From assembly GCA_963978895.1 (NCBI GenBank), contig OZ022238.1, positions 20,883,490 to 20,947,489 on the forward strand: a stretch of 64,000 nucleotides of DNA. The letters are read 5' to 3'. Positions 11,030-26,111 of this stretch are shown here, piece by piece. Position numbers and translations under genes: made by a program. The stretch comes from Erpobdella octoculata. Lineage: Eukaryota > Annelida > Clitellata > Hirudinida > Erpobdellidae. Every line of letters starts with the position of its first letter. Position 1 is the stretch's first letter. The notes beneath the pieces are model-generated. The model was given only the letters and a program-made list of their open reading frames with translations, searched no databases and was not told where the DNA came from.

Positions 11030-12520
11030 TAACATTATGCTAAAAACTTTGAAAGATTAATCCGATTGATCAGGCACTTGAAACGGCTGTAGGTGGTTGA
11101 GTTAACAGCATCGTGAGGTAATGCATTCCATGCCGTTATGATTCGGTTGCTGAAGTAGAACTTGGTTGCAATAATTATGTGCATCCCAGGTAGCGGTGGC
11201 CCCTTATGGCTAGGTAATCAGATAATTGGAGTTTTGCAGTTAAGTTTAAGTCGGTAAGGCCGTTTAAAACTGTAGAGCAAAAACAAAGGTCTATAACTAG
11301 TTTTTGATGTTGTAATGATTTAAGACCAAGGCAGTCGAGGCGAGTGAAATAAGACGAGTGACGGACGGCAGGAATCATTTTAGTAAATTGTCTTTGAACA
11401 CTTTCAAGTTTATCAATCAGGTATTTGTGATGGGGGTTACATACTACAGAAGAATATTCTAATTGGGGTCGTACATATCTAGAAAATGGTCATGTCAGAA
11501 CGTCAAGATATTGGGTTGTAAAGGCTAAGTAGATCAACAGTGATCACACATACGCTGCATGAACCGTACTTTCAATATACTTTCTGAATTTGAGGTCACT
11601 ATCGATCAGCACGCTATGATCTCTTGCATGTCCAGCAGTCGTCAGCTGGTGTGAGTCAATGTGGTAAGAAAGTGCATCTAGAGATTTACTTGCACGGTCG
11701 TAAATGGAGAATATGAAGCATTTTGACAAAGCCAGATTTAATTGCAATAAATCACTCCGTGATGCCAATTCGTTTACCGCTTGCTGCACTCCAGGGTTTC
11801 CAGATTTAAACAGAGGGCTATCGGTGACGTCATTTATTTATGCCAGAAAGATTATTGGTCCGAGAACACTCCCTTGGAGAACACCACTGGTAACTTCTTT
11901 TAAGTCGGAAAGATATCCAGTGATGCAAACAAGCTGCGCACGAGGGCTCAGGAAGTCAACAATCCACGCTAACAAATCATTACATATTCCATAACCTTTC
12001 AGCTTAGCAATACGTTTGACGCGAGAGACAGAATCAAATACCTTTTGGAAATTATAATAGATGATATCGGTACGTTCACGATTCTGTAGGGAGGTAGACC
12101 AGTCATCAAGGCATTCGAGCAAGTTTGTACAAGTAGATCTGGATTTTATAAATCCGTGCAGGTGGCTAAAGAAAAGGTTTGTGTTTAGAAAAATAAGCCA
12201 AAATGGTTTAGGTGATCACTTTCTCCATGACGCGACAACAGGTACAGGTGAGTGAGATAGGTGTGTAGTTGGAAAGATGACTCGTCGGATCCTTTTTATG
12301 AATAGGAGAAATATATGCAACTTTCCAATTTTTTGTTAACGTATGCATTTTAAAACAATGTCAAATATATGACTGAAAGAAGCTGCTTAACTGTGGGCGC
12401 AATGTTTGAGAAGGATGTTTGGGATACAATCAGGACCAAAGGAGCATCAACCTGCGATTTCGTCATTATTACTTAATGTAGTTTGATTGACATATGTTGC
12501 GTTATCAACTGTTTAATTAA
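11030..12520 (-). pseudogene. Jockey/CR1-like LINE reverse transcriptase fragment
   Basis: Minus-strand RT pieces. At 12122-11838 the frame reads SLQNRERTDIIYYNFQKVFD (motif A with the first catalytic Asp), then LKGYGICNDLLAWIVDFL and GVLQGSVLGPIIF (motif B, with Leu for Pro). A second frame at 11789-11544 covers the region after the YADD box (LQLNLALSKCFIFSIY, HQLTTAGHARDHSVLIDSDL). A third at 11378-11175 holds the C-terminal MIPAVRHSSYFTRLDCLGL and LIDLCFCST-like block. Order and spacing fit one LINE copy with frameshifts; the YADD box itself seems lost between 11838 and 11789. Confidence 0.8.
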
Positions 12521-12568
12521 TATAATAGTAGACCACGTCACTCACTATTTAATGATTCTGTAACGCTA

Positions 12569-12718
<150 letters not shown>

Positions 12719-12749
12719 TTATTAATTTTGTTTTTCCTATAAATTAATG

Positions 12750-12965
12750 TTCAGAAGGCTCACTCAGCAATGGATCGTTGATTCTTAATTACAAGTCGAA
12801 GCAAACAATGTCAACTTCATTCGACATAATCAGAAGCGACTGCCGTATCAAGAACTCGCTGATCATGTGGCAAATGTGGCTCAAAATGAACAAATAGCAG
12901 CTGGAATATCCGTGATTCTTCCATCGAGTTTTGAAGGCTCACCTCGAAACATGAGAGTTGAGACG
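12750..12965 (+). pseudogene. Helitron Rep (HUH) protein fragment
   Basis: A short frame matching the N-terminal Rep part of Helitron RepHel proteins, which nick and join DNA during rolling-circle transposition. It reads RRLTQQWIVDS, a TAA stop, then LQVEANNVNFIRHNQKRLP, YQELADHVANV and [18 protein letters not shown]. The phrases VNFIRHNQ and LPSSFxGSPRxM are typical of the Helitron-like N domain; the downstream HUH motif and the helicase are absent. It lies between two TA tracts, 120 bp from a complete non-autonomous Helitron. The in-frame stop and the truncation show it is a relic, but it documents that an autonomous Helitron existed in this genome. Confidence 0.8.
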
Positions 12966-12974
12966 CCATGTCCA

Positions 12975-14706
<1,732 letters not shown>

Positions 14707-14710
14707 TTAA

Positions 14711-16488
<1,778 letters not shown>

Positions 16489-16719
16489 CTATGAGACATT
16501 TTTGAGAATTAAGAAGACGTTATCAGGAGTAAATGAAATTTCTCCAAGAGTCTCATTCGTTCGTTGTGTTAATTGAGGGGTTTTTCCGTCATCGGTTGTA
16601 AAATCACTTGCAAAGTACTTATTGAAGATATTTGCTATCTGTTGTTGCCGGTCAAAATACTAGATATTTCTGAGTGTTGAGATAATTTGCTATTGACATA
16701 TCTGTATAAGCTCCCATCG

Positions 16720-17722
16720 CCCGGTCTTATGGAACCCAAAAAGAAGCAAAAAATAAACAAGTCTCTGAAAGACATTGTGGAAGAAACTTGGGTACAGGCC
16801 TCCGACAGTGATGAGTCCTCTCCTCCCCAGAGGAAAAAAAAATCAACAAAAGCAAAACAATCGCCAACCCCAGCCGCCAGGTCAATGACAACCAAAGAAT
16901 TGTACAAGGCCGTTACATAAAAATAGACTTGAAGTCGTCGAGTTCATCATCATATCCGATGTAACCAAAATCGATCCATTCAAGATCGAAGACAATCTCT
17001 CAAAAAATCTAAATCGCTAACCAAAGATAACCAGCAAAGGAAAGAAAGTCAAAATCCTAACCTCGAGTAGTGAAAGGAAAAAACTATAGAACTTAGAGGT
17101 TTCTTAAAAAAGCATTAAATAGGAAACCAAAAATGATATCAACCGGAGTTCCATAGACATTCAGATAGAAATTATTGCAAAAAATTCCGGATGTGTCACA
17201 ACAATGCCCATCAAATAAAATAATAGATGGAAAGTTTCAAGATACCACTGCTGTCATCCTCAACTTCGAGCCGGATCAGACTCTTCCGTAGCACTGCATA
17301 TTATCGGTTTTGACAATCAGGCTGAAAGAATGTATACTTAACCTAGTTTTGATCATGTTGCTAAGTATTGCAAAGCTAAAACGTTGTGTCCAAAGTGCGT
17401 CGGGGAGCACGAAATGAAAATCTACCAAGGTCCAGAACACCCGTCAAAAATTTGTGCCGGATGCAAAGGTCCTGGCCACAGTACAGGTATCGACGAATGC
17501 CCCAAGTGGTAAAAGACAAAAAAACCAACAAATTTGCTGCAGGATATAAAACATACAGTACAGTTGCAGAGAAAGAAATTTCATATTCTGAAGCCCTTAA
17601 AAACAGAAAAACGAAAGTCACTACAGCCGAAGCTGCAGAGAGAACCATTCCAGAGACCAACAAACAAATACTCCTTCATGTAACTGAAAAGGCAAAAACT
17701 ATTCTAATTTCTCTACCATGAA
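16720..17722 (+). pseudogene. I/Jockey-like LINE ORF1 (gag-like, zinc knuckles)
   Basis: Decayed ORF1, the RNA-binding protein of I/Jockey-type LINEs. It starts MEPKKKQKINKSLKDIVEET at 16730 with a basic, Ser-rich N-terminus. Many stops follow. Near 17343-17510 the cysteine knuckles are recognisable: FDHVAKYC, LCPKCVGEHEMK and ICAGCKGPGHSTGIDECPKW. Then YSEALKNRK appears in a shifted frame (17578-17610). The ECPKW and SYSEAL-type phrases are shared with the minus-strand ORF1 at 57930-58400, so both come from the same family. With the RNase H at 18270-18788 it may represent the two ends of a single internally deleted LINE. Confidence 0.75.
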
Positions 17723-17849
17723 AGAAAAGGAAAAAGAGGAAGATGAAGAATATTCAGATTTTAAATGTAACGAATTTCCGAATTTCTTGACATGGAATTT
17801 ACTCAAATGTGGAATTTTTTAATATATTCTCATATATTGAATATATTGA

Positions 17850-18165
17850 ATTGATCCTATTGATGTTGTTCACTCATGTACCAAATTTTATATATTGATC
17901 TTTCTGATATTATACATTCATGTACCGACCTTTTGAAATACTCATGTATTGATTTTACTGATATTGTACATTCATGTACCAACCTTCTGAGATACTCATA
18001 TATTGAACTTTCTGTTATTATATATGCATGTACTTCATAAGATACGCATGTATTGATTTTACTGATATTAGACAATTATACATATATATGTACCTTCTGA
18101 GATATTTTTGTATTGATCATATTTATATTGATGTTGTACATTAATGTACCGACCTACTGATTGAG
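17850..18165. repeat. Imperfect tandem repeat of about 65 bp
   Basis: About five units around the motifs ACATTCATGTACC, TTTTGAAATACTCATGTATTG and TTTACTGATATT. Units differ in length and by substitutions. No coding capacity is credible. Confidence 0.75.
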
Positions 18166-18269
18166 TTTGGTGACGCACCCTTAGATCTGAGGTGCAAAAT
18201 GTTGATAAAACTTTGCAACAAAATCAAAAATCATTCCAAACCATCCGCGCGGGAGATTTTTGAGCCAGT

Positions 18270-18788
18270 CGTGAAACAGCAGAAACGGAAATGGAAGAAC
18301 TTTTTTATCGTTACTGTTTGAGGAAAAAACAAAAATGGGTTGAAGCACCAATGGCCAAAAGAGTGTCGGTGTTAAACAAAATAGTTGCCAGGATGCAGCA
18401 TAAAGAGTTAGCACTTCTTGCGATGCCACCATGGAGATACATCCTTCCTCTATTTCACGAAGGACTTGTCGGGTCAGCAAAAGAAGATTCAACGCTTTTA
18501 CCAAGAGCGCTGGAACTTCTGGATACATACCTGGATCAGACATGGATGTACACAGATGCCTCCAAGATTGAAAGCAGAGTTGCAGTCGGTGGGATTGTTC
18601 CGAAATTGAGTGAAAAACGATGTCTCGATTTTCACAGCGAACCGACAGCGATCAAAAAAGGAGTTGAGTGGATGGCCAGACCTGACGGTCCAGCCAAGTT
18701 GGCGCTGTTTACAGATTTGTACAGTTCTCTACTTGCTCTTAAAAACAGCGCTAATGCAAACAAATCCCCATTAGTTGTTTCATCCTAA
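18270..18788 (+). pseudogene. I-like LINE C-terminus with RNase H domain
   Basis: The reading frame from 18291 encodes the region between RT and RNase H and the start of an RNase H domain, as found in I-clade LINEs. The RNase H catalytic residues are visible: Asp in WMYTDASKIES, Glu in SEPTAIKKGVEWM and Asp in LALFTDLYSSLLAL. The upstream part (LPLFHEGLVGSAKED, LPRALELLDTYLD) is the usual linker. The frame ends at 18788 before the last part of RNase H, and no RT precedes it, so the element is truncated. Confidence 0.75.
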
Positions 18789-18984
18789 GCGTTTATCGAC
18801 TCGATTTTATCAATTTTTCAAAATGATAAGAGATCTCAATTAAAACGAGTTTTTCTATTTAGTTTTTTTTTAATATTAGCTCAACATTCATATAAATTTC
18901 AGAGCTAGATCAATAAAAACTTTTGTCATAACAAATTGATAAAAAACATAAAACCTAATAGACAGAGATTACTTTTTTTAACAG

Positions 18985-19176
18985 TTGAACTCGTTTTTCT
19001 CTGTTTGGCCATGTTCCGACCCAGCCTGTAATGAATTAGCTCCGGCGTTGAACAGTTCCAGTACCGTAATTTCAATAAACCTTTCCAGCCTACCATTGAA
19101 TATGAGCAAACTAATCAGCTTGGAAGTTCCACCAAGTGCAAATGGCACATCTCTTGAAGATATTTTTTCATTGTTA
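18985..19176 (+). CDS. METTL24-like methyltransferase gene, exon A
   Basis: An open 192-bp stretch (64 codons, phase 0 at both ends) between a good acceptor (ACTTTTTTTAACAG) and a donor GTATGT. It encodes a Ser/Asn-rich, weakly conserved segment with four N-glycosylation sequons (NSSS, NLSS, NMSK, NGTS) and closes with GTSLEDIFSLL, similar to the helix that precedes the methyltransferase core in METTL24-like proteins. A glycosylated stem would suit a secreted or Golgi-luminal protein. The link to exon B rests on matching phase and on a normal 105-bp intron (19177-19281). This exon is less conserved than the next two, so it is the least certain of the three. Upstream exons, including any signal anchor, were not found. 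Confidence 0.6.
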
Positions 19177-19281
19177 GTATGTTGCATCATTTTGCAATAA
19201 TATTTTGTTAAAGTATTTGATACGGTACCTCTAATAGTTACATAATTATAAATGTAAATTTTATTAATACAAATTTTTTAG

Positions 19282-19433
19282 GCTTTAACTTTTGTTATTA
19301 AAAGGGTAGCAGGAAGTGTCGACATATTTTGCCCCGATGTTAAACGATTGGGAAACGCAGCCGATGGAGGCTGGAGCATGTGCGCTTACGGAAACTTTTC
19401 TCTCCAAAAACCGTGTCTTGTTTACTCTTTTGG
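19282..19433 (+). CDS. METTL24-like methyltransferase gene, exon B
   Basis: A 152-bp exon preceded by TTTTTTAG and followed by the donor GTTAGT. It encodes VDIFCPDVKRLGNAADGG, WSMCAYGNFSLQKP and CLVYSFG. The pattern C-P-x-R-x-G, DGGWxxC and P-C-L-V-Y-S-F-G is the diagnostic start of the METTL24-like methyltransferase domain (Pfam Methyltransf_22 type), with the Gly of YSFG at the beginning of the SAM-binding region. The exon ends two bases into a Gly codon (phase 2). The next exon, 19.2 kb away, supplies exactly the missing base. No stop or frameshift occurs. Enzyme substrate is unknown for this family. Confidence 0.85.
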
Positions 19434-19866
19434 GTTAGTGTTTAAATCAATTTATTAACATTTTAATCGGGCAAGTACTTACTTACCATTAACCATTTCA
19501 TTACATTAATGTAAAACAAATCAATGACAGAATCTTTCAGGAAAGTATCTGTGTTAGACAATATTTTCCCGAAAAATATCAATTTGAACGATATTGTCAC
19601 ACAATATGTAAAAAAGTATTAGCTGCATCTATAACAAAGTTGAATTTATCGTCCAATTCGTGGCTGGCCGAACAAAAATTTTAGTGACAAAGTAAATGCA
19701 TAGATAACAACTTATTCACTTTTGCGATAACATATGCCATTGAAAAGTTAGAAAGTTGTTTAATTAACTGAGAAAAATCAGTTTTCAATTATTTTCAGCA
19801 GTTTTGCATTTTCTTATTAAAAAAACAATCACAGAGCTTCTCCGCCTTTCACCACTTGCCTTACAC
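19434..19866. other. Unassigned intronic sequence
   Basis: AT-rich; no coding segment, repeat structure or terminal repeat was recognised between the exon B donor and the hAT end. Confidence 0.5.
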
Positions 19867-20605
19867 CAGGCATGTCCAAAGTCCGGCCCGTGGCCATATG
19901 CGGCCCGCGTTAACATTTCAAGTGACCCACGCTAGTGAATATATTTTCTACAAAATTGTGGATGATTTTATGGTGGGATTTGTACTTATGACAGGCCTAC
20001 CGTAAAACTTCGAAAAAATAATCAAATATTTGCGCAGCATCTCTTTTTAATAATTCTTTATTCTATGTTTTACGTCTTACGGTATTCGATATGAGCGATA
20101 TAATGCAAGTATAATACGAACACTGCAGATTTTACTTCGAGACAGATTGTGAAGTTGATGTGGTTTATTTAGCTTTTATTTGTTTTTGTGCCTCGTCTAA
20201 AATGGACAACGCAAGTAAAAAAAGGAAAGTTGATCAAGAAGGGCGCCGCTTCCAAGAAAAGTGGAAAATTGAGTATTTTTTCACTGAATTTCAACAAGAA
20301 TCGTGCGAGGACAAGACTAAGTGACTCTCACCTACGTGATATCTTGCTCATCAAGACCAATGTTATTGAGCCTGGCCTGACCAGATTACTGCATTCAAAA
20401 TCTCAGTTGCACCTTTCACATTAAAAATTGCAATAAAAGATTCGTACTCTTTAATATCTGTATTTACAGTTGTAAAAGTGTCAAATGTAAAATAATAATT
20501 TCACATTATTATCCCCGGTCGAATTTTGGCTCGCTGCGCTCACCGGTTGGCCCCCAATACTCACAATAAAGTCAATCTGGCCCTCTCAACAAATTGCTGA
20601 CACTG
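19867..20605 (+). mobile_element. Internally deleted hAT transposon (GTF2IRD2/ZBED-like)
   Basis: Left end CAGGCATGTCCAAAGTCCGG and a run of GGCCCG/GCGGCCCGCG just inside are typical of hAT elements. At 20203 the frame reads MDNASKKRKVDQEGRRFQEK and WKIEYFFTEFQQ, the start of GTF2IRD2/SCAND3-like hAT transposases. About 35 codons later, across a frame change near 20305, it reads SDSHLRDILLIKT, NVIEPGLTRLLH and QLHLSH, which is the C-terminal end of the same transposase type. The whole catalytic core and the dimerisation domain are missing. The likely right end is GCTGACACTG at 20596-20605. No clear 8-bp target duplication was seen, so the borders are provisional. Confidence 0.6.
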
Positions 20606-20689
20606 TTTTATATTTGAATTTTGCATGTTTTCTAATTTCCACCACCCAATAGCGAAAGAGGTGCAGTAGCATTGTTTTGATAACTTTAA

Positions 20690-22040
20690 ACCCGTTTTAG
20701 ACCATCGTACGTTTTACGAACACACTTATATTTGGCGTTGCATAAAATTCAGCTGTAATTTTTTTCCTGTTAAAAGTTTTGTTTTATGTTAAGAAAGCTT
20801 TAATACACTGTATAAAATTTTTTAAATAATTTTTTTATTCGTATTAAGTAGTTTAATCTGGGTTAGAATATGAGCATTTTCAAGGTTTTCGACCGATATT
20901 ACTTTAAAAATTTATTATGCTAATTTCATGAGAGTTTATTCAGCTTATAGTTGTGCAGTGGTTGACTTGGTGATAGTGTTTTTTGCTAATTTCATTCTTG
21001 GAATGAAATGTTTGTAAAGTTTAAAAATGAAAGGCGTCAAACAGAACGTTTTTTCACGTTGAAAGAAGCTATGTAACTAATTCTTGATGATGATGATAGC
21101 ATTGAGGTTGACATACTTGTCATTCTTCCGCCCGGCGCATCATAACACGTGACTGATGAATAAGCAAATGAAGAAGAAATGTTATTCTTTGTAATATATC
21201 CGGGAACGTAGAAGTTGATTATACTAATGATGGGATGGGATTAGACTGTGTCGGTTCTTTGGGTGAAGAAATTTAGGTCGCAAATACGGTCAGTTCAATG
21301 CCGCGGCAACCAAAACGCTAAAAACGATTGAAATGCACTTGGACCAAAAAGAGTCATTTGAATAGCCACTTTTAAAACAGTCTATATATAACGAGTTTGA
21401 AACACCACAATGGTGCTTTGCTTGATAAACCCCATATAGGCTGTTTAGGTTGTTTTATACCGATGAAATGAATTCATGCACGGTTGAAAAAACAAAACGA
21501 TAGGAAAGATTCAGCAACTGGCCATGGTCACGAACTGGAAAATGTGAAAACAGTAGGTCGAAGAATGAAATTTGCAAAAACACTATCACCAATTCAACCA
21601 CTGCACACCTATAAGCTGAATAAACTAGTTTCGACTCGTTCGCATACAGTACTCTATACGCCCAACGATCGTAGAACGAGCATGACTCATACATGTTCAG
21701 ATTGTGGGTTAGTGTAAACACAATAAAATTTAATTAACGTTGCTGTTTACTTTTGAGTACATCTTCTTTCGATATTTCAAACTTTTGTTATGATAACTCT
21801 CATGAAATTAGCATAATAAATTTTTAAAGTTATATCGGTCGAAAACCTTGAAAATGCTCATATTCTAACCCAGATTAAACTACTTAATACAAATAAATAA
21901 ATTATTTAAAAAATTTTATACAGTGTATTGAAGCTTTCTTAACATAAAAAAAAACTTTTAACAGAAAAAAAATTACGACTTAATTTTATGCAACGCCAAA
22001 AATAAGTGTGTTCGTAAAACGTACGATGGTCTAAAACGGG
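20690..22040 (+). mobile_element. piggyBac-like element with 260-bp inverted ends
   Basis: The left end CCCGTTTTAGACCATCGTAC and the right end GTACGATGGTCTAAAACGGG are perfect reverse complements, and the similarity continues inward for about 260 bp (20690-20950 against 21785-22040). TTAA flanks both sides (20686-20689, 22041-22044), which is the piggyBac target site. Between the arms a decayed N-terminal transposase region is visible: DSIEVDILVILPPGAS at about 21099-21150, an acidic stretch, then MPRQPKR near 21300 and CTWTKK. The DDD catalytic domain is missing, so this is a non-autonomous or deleted copy. Confidence 0.75.
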
Positions 22041-22044
22041 TTAA

Positions 22045-22851
22045 TAAGGTCGATTACAAGGATGGGGCTAGAAGTTTTTTCTTCAAAAAAATCAAAGACC
22101 GGGGAGAGATAGATTTTTAAAAAAACAAGTGGATTACTGGGGGTGCAGTGAATAAATCTATTTTGTTTTTAATGTTTTTAAAATCTTCTGCTTCTATGTT
22201 TTTGCAGCGGCTTTTTCAGCTCATGAAAAAGTGCTGTCCGGAATGCACCGGCCCTACACTACTTTAAAAAAGGTTGAGAAAAGTAAATTATGTGACTACT
22301 AGATCGTCGTTTAAAATAGACTCGCGTGTACAATGGCTGATAATTTTTTGCCTTTGAACAGTACTCTAGTCTTAATAAGTCGTGTCGCAAAATGAAAGCC
22401 GTGGCTTATTGTATTATAATAGTATGGGGGTCAAGTTAACAAAGTTAACCTATGTCAACAAATTTCAGTGGTGAATTTTTTTTTTTAAAGAATAAATGAC
22501 AGACTGCTTGAGATCTACTGAACATCTCTATCGCATTGCTTTCAATCACTTGAAAGAAATGTCTATAACGTCCCAATCTCTTTTTTTTAACCTAGCTATA
22601 TACTTGACAGCCCATACTGTTAAAGGATCGACTTTGTGGTCACAAGATGCTTTTCACGTTTTATTTTGTTCACACTATAGGAAAAAAAATTTCATGTTGT
22701 AATTTTAAGGGCTTCGAAAATGCTTTTACTGCAAAACCGATCACTCAGCCTTTTTTTTAATAAATCTACTAAGGACATAGTTATCACGAATTCATGAGAT
22801 TTGAACAGGAGCTAAGCAGAATCAACTTTTCCTTAACAAACTAATACGGCT
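22045..22851. other. Unassigned intronic sequence
   Basis: No transposon ends, conserved domain or tandem repeat could be identified. A 60-codon open frame near 22496 has no recognisable features. Confidence 0.5.
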
Positions 22852-23263
22852 TGTCACACCCGTGTGGATCACAGCGTGTAGGCTTATCCATTTGTTTATA
22901 GTAAGGCGTTGCGTAGGTACTTAGTATGTGATGCGAGAGTCTCTACATTTGAATATGCGCGTATTAATACTTTTTTGTTTTGTTGTTGCAGCCAATCAGG
23001 CTGTCACATTTGAATGTTTGCGGGAAGGCCTGCGGTTCTTTTATATGGAGGCATGAAATTTGAATCGAGGAGAATTGCACCTACTTCGTCAGAACTCGAA
23101 CCTGTATTACTCTGTCGTGTTGATATTTGATGATAATCCGCGTTTTGGACATTTTCAAAAAAAAAACTAACTTATTGTCAACAAGAAAGTGTTTAGCTTT
23201 GCTTTTGAAACAACCCAGTTGTTTTAAAGTTGTATTCATCGAAGTTCTTCCGGAAGCAAAATT
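22852..23263 (+). mobile_element. Truncated solo LTR, plus strand
   Basis: Starts TGTCACACCCGTGTGGATCA and is related along its length to the minus-strand LTR at 830-1244, sharing CACAGCGTG near the start, CTCTGTCGTGTTG, TTTTGGACATT and GTCAACAAGAAAGTGTTT. The last 35-40 bp of the LTR are missing at the point where the Helitron fragment begins. No internal element sequence is attached, so it is a solo LTR or a fragment. Confidence 0.7.
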
Positions 23264-23672
23264 ATCGAGTAATACTAAATACTAATTTTTACTCCTGTAG
23301 CATTCACAGTTTTTAAGTAGCTGCTACTTTAAAAACCAAATAACCCAATTTTCCAACCCATATTTGAGGTCCGGAAACCGAATTTTAAAAAAATGGTGAG
23401 ACACCTATCTTTTTATTTTTTAAGAAGAATCCATATACCAAATTTTAAAATCTTCTCATTTTTGGTTTTCGAGATATACATTGTTTTAGAAAAAAGTTTG
23501 TTTTCCAGTTTCTTCCCCGCAGGAGCAAAATTTTCAGAAATCCTTTCTTAGTGGATGCTTACGCAATAAAAGTAATATAAGTTCCAAATTTCACTTCTTA
23601 GAATGAGGCGTTTGAGCTCGGCGTTGATTATCAGTCAGTCAGTCAGTCAAGACATGTTCTTTTATATATAGA
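23264..23672 (-). mobile_element. Helitron type 1, copy C (5' part only)
   Basis: Only the 5' end of the type 1 Helitron is present: on the plus strand the ACTAATTTTTACTCCTGTAG block, CTCGGCGTTGATTATCAGTC, a short CAGT run and ACATGTTCTTTTATATATAGA followed by T. The CTAG end is absent. A CA/TA microsatellite starts next to the T. Confidence 0.8.
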
Positions 23673-23872
<200 letters not shown>

Positions 23873-23899
23873 ACAAATATATGCATACATATAAACAAA

Positions 23900-24018
23900 C
23901 ATATAAATACTTATAGATATACATAAATTAAGTTAATAAAAAATAATAAAATAAGCTTTTTACGCAAATATACGTAAAATGAGCCATCTTCATCTTACAT
24001 ATCCCCCTCTTCCAAAGA
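23900..24018 (-). mobile_element. LTR end plus polypurine tract, second LTR family
   Basis: On the minus strand CTTTGGAAGAGGGGGATA, a polypurine tract, precedes TGTAAGATGAAGATGGCTCA, a possible LTR start. The plus-strand block AAATAAGCT...GAGCCATCTTCATCTTACA recurs at 37840-37907, so this is a dispersed LTR family different from the TGTCAC family. The remaining LTR seems to be interrupted by the TA tract. Confidence 0.5.
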
Positions 24019-24424
24019 AAACACTTGGTGTTTTTAAGATTGCTCATAAATTTCGGTTTACAAGCAGTTCCTTGATCGCTTTAATTTTCTTTATCTGTGT
24101 GATATGTGTCGACTGGGCGAGCATCTCCAAAAATTGATGATCTCAAACTATTTTTTTTCAATTTCTTCTCTCAATTTGTTTTTTGACAGGAGACTTTGAC
24201 GGATTCAAACCTTGAACTTTAGCCTCAACTTTATTTCCCAGCTTTGAAGTGGCACACGCGTTCTTTTTCTTGCTTTTATACAAATCCGAGTTGGCAGACT
24301 TTTTCGTATAATTCGTACGATTATTTCTCTGTTTATTGTCGTCATCAGGAGTGGCTTTCTGTGGTTGTCGGCAAATACGTTACCCTGAAACCGTTCAAAC
24401 TCTTTACTTAAGGGAGCTACGATG
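24019..24424. other. Unassigned sequence next to the LTR end
   Basis: If the LTR call is right, this would be the 3' internal part of that element. I see no domain; a minus-strand open stretch of Arg/Lys-rich codons has no recognised motif. Confidence 0.4.
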
Positions 24425-24497
24425 GTGATGCCGGTGAGATTTGAACCGCCGAACTCCAAGCCGACGGGTGAACGCTTTACCGCTTTGCCACCATCGC
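24425..24497 (-). mobile_element. tRNA-related SINE head
   Basis: On the minus strand a tRNA-like segment reads GGTGGCAAAGCGGTAAAGCG (A-box region) and GGCGGTTCAAATCTCACCGG (B box GGTTCAAATC). The same head occurs at 48076 (plus) and 52110 (minus). It is followed in the minus sense by no clear SINE body, so this copy is short. Confidence 0.7.
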
Positions 24498-24504
24498 TAT
24501 ATAT

Positions 24505-24648
24505 ATATATATATATATCCGATCGTAATGACATTTTCACACAACCTTGAGAGTCAAGGGGAATCAAATATAGAGAAAACAATTTTGAAATCCGTCACAA
24601 AATAAGCGGAGCGGAGCGGGTGAGCGAGCGGGATATATAAATATATAT
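24505..24648 (+). mobile_element. Helitron type 2, 5' fragment
   Basis: Contains CCGATCGTAATGACATTTTC, ACAACCTTGAGAGTCAAGGGG and GAGCGGAGCGGGTGAGCGAG. The same block is the 5' region of the 628-bp units at 35.2-37.0 kb, where the TATATAAAAATGAATGTTTG start is preserved. Here the start is replaced by a TA run. Confidence 0.65.
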
Positions 24649-24736
24649 ATGTATGTGCGTATGTATGTGTGTATGTATGTATGTGTATGTGCATGTATGT
24701 GTGTCTGTGTTTATGTATGTATGTATGTATGTATGA

Positions 24737-24769
<33 letters not shown>

Positions 24770-24857
24770 TGTATGTATGTATGTATGTATGTATGTATGT
24801 ATGTATGTATGTATGTATGTATGTATGTATGTATGTATGTATGTATGTATGTATGAA
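24649..24857. repeat. (TATG)n microsatellite
   Basis: GTATGTGTATGT variants followed from about 24720 by nearly perfect ATGT units to 24855. Two ATATGT interruptions occur. Confidence 0.95.
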
Positions 24858-24869
24858 GAATCGGATCTA

Positions 24870-26090
<1,221 letters not shown>

Positions 26091-26111
26091 ATATATATAT
26101 ATATATATATA

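Noticed and set aside
22496..22702. 68-codon open frame in the intron
   Set aside because: No motif, AT-rich, no splice sites that would give a meaningful product.
24425..24497. Functional tRNA gene
   Set aside because: A and B boxes are present but the acceptor stem does not pair convincingly and related copies occur at 48076 and 52110, one with a SINE body; a SINE is more likely.
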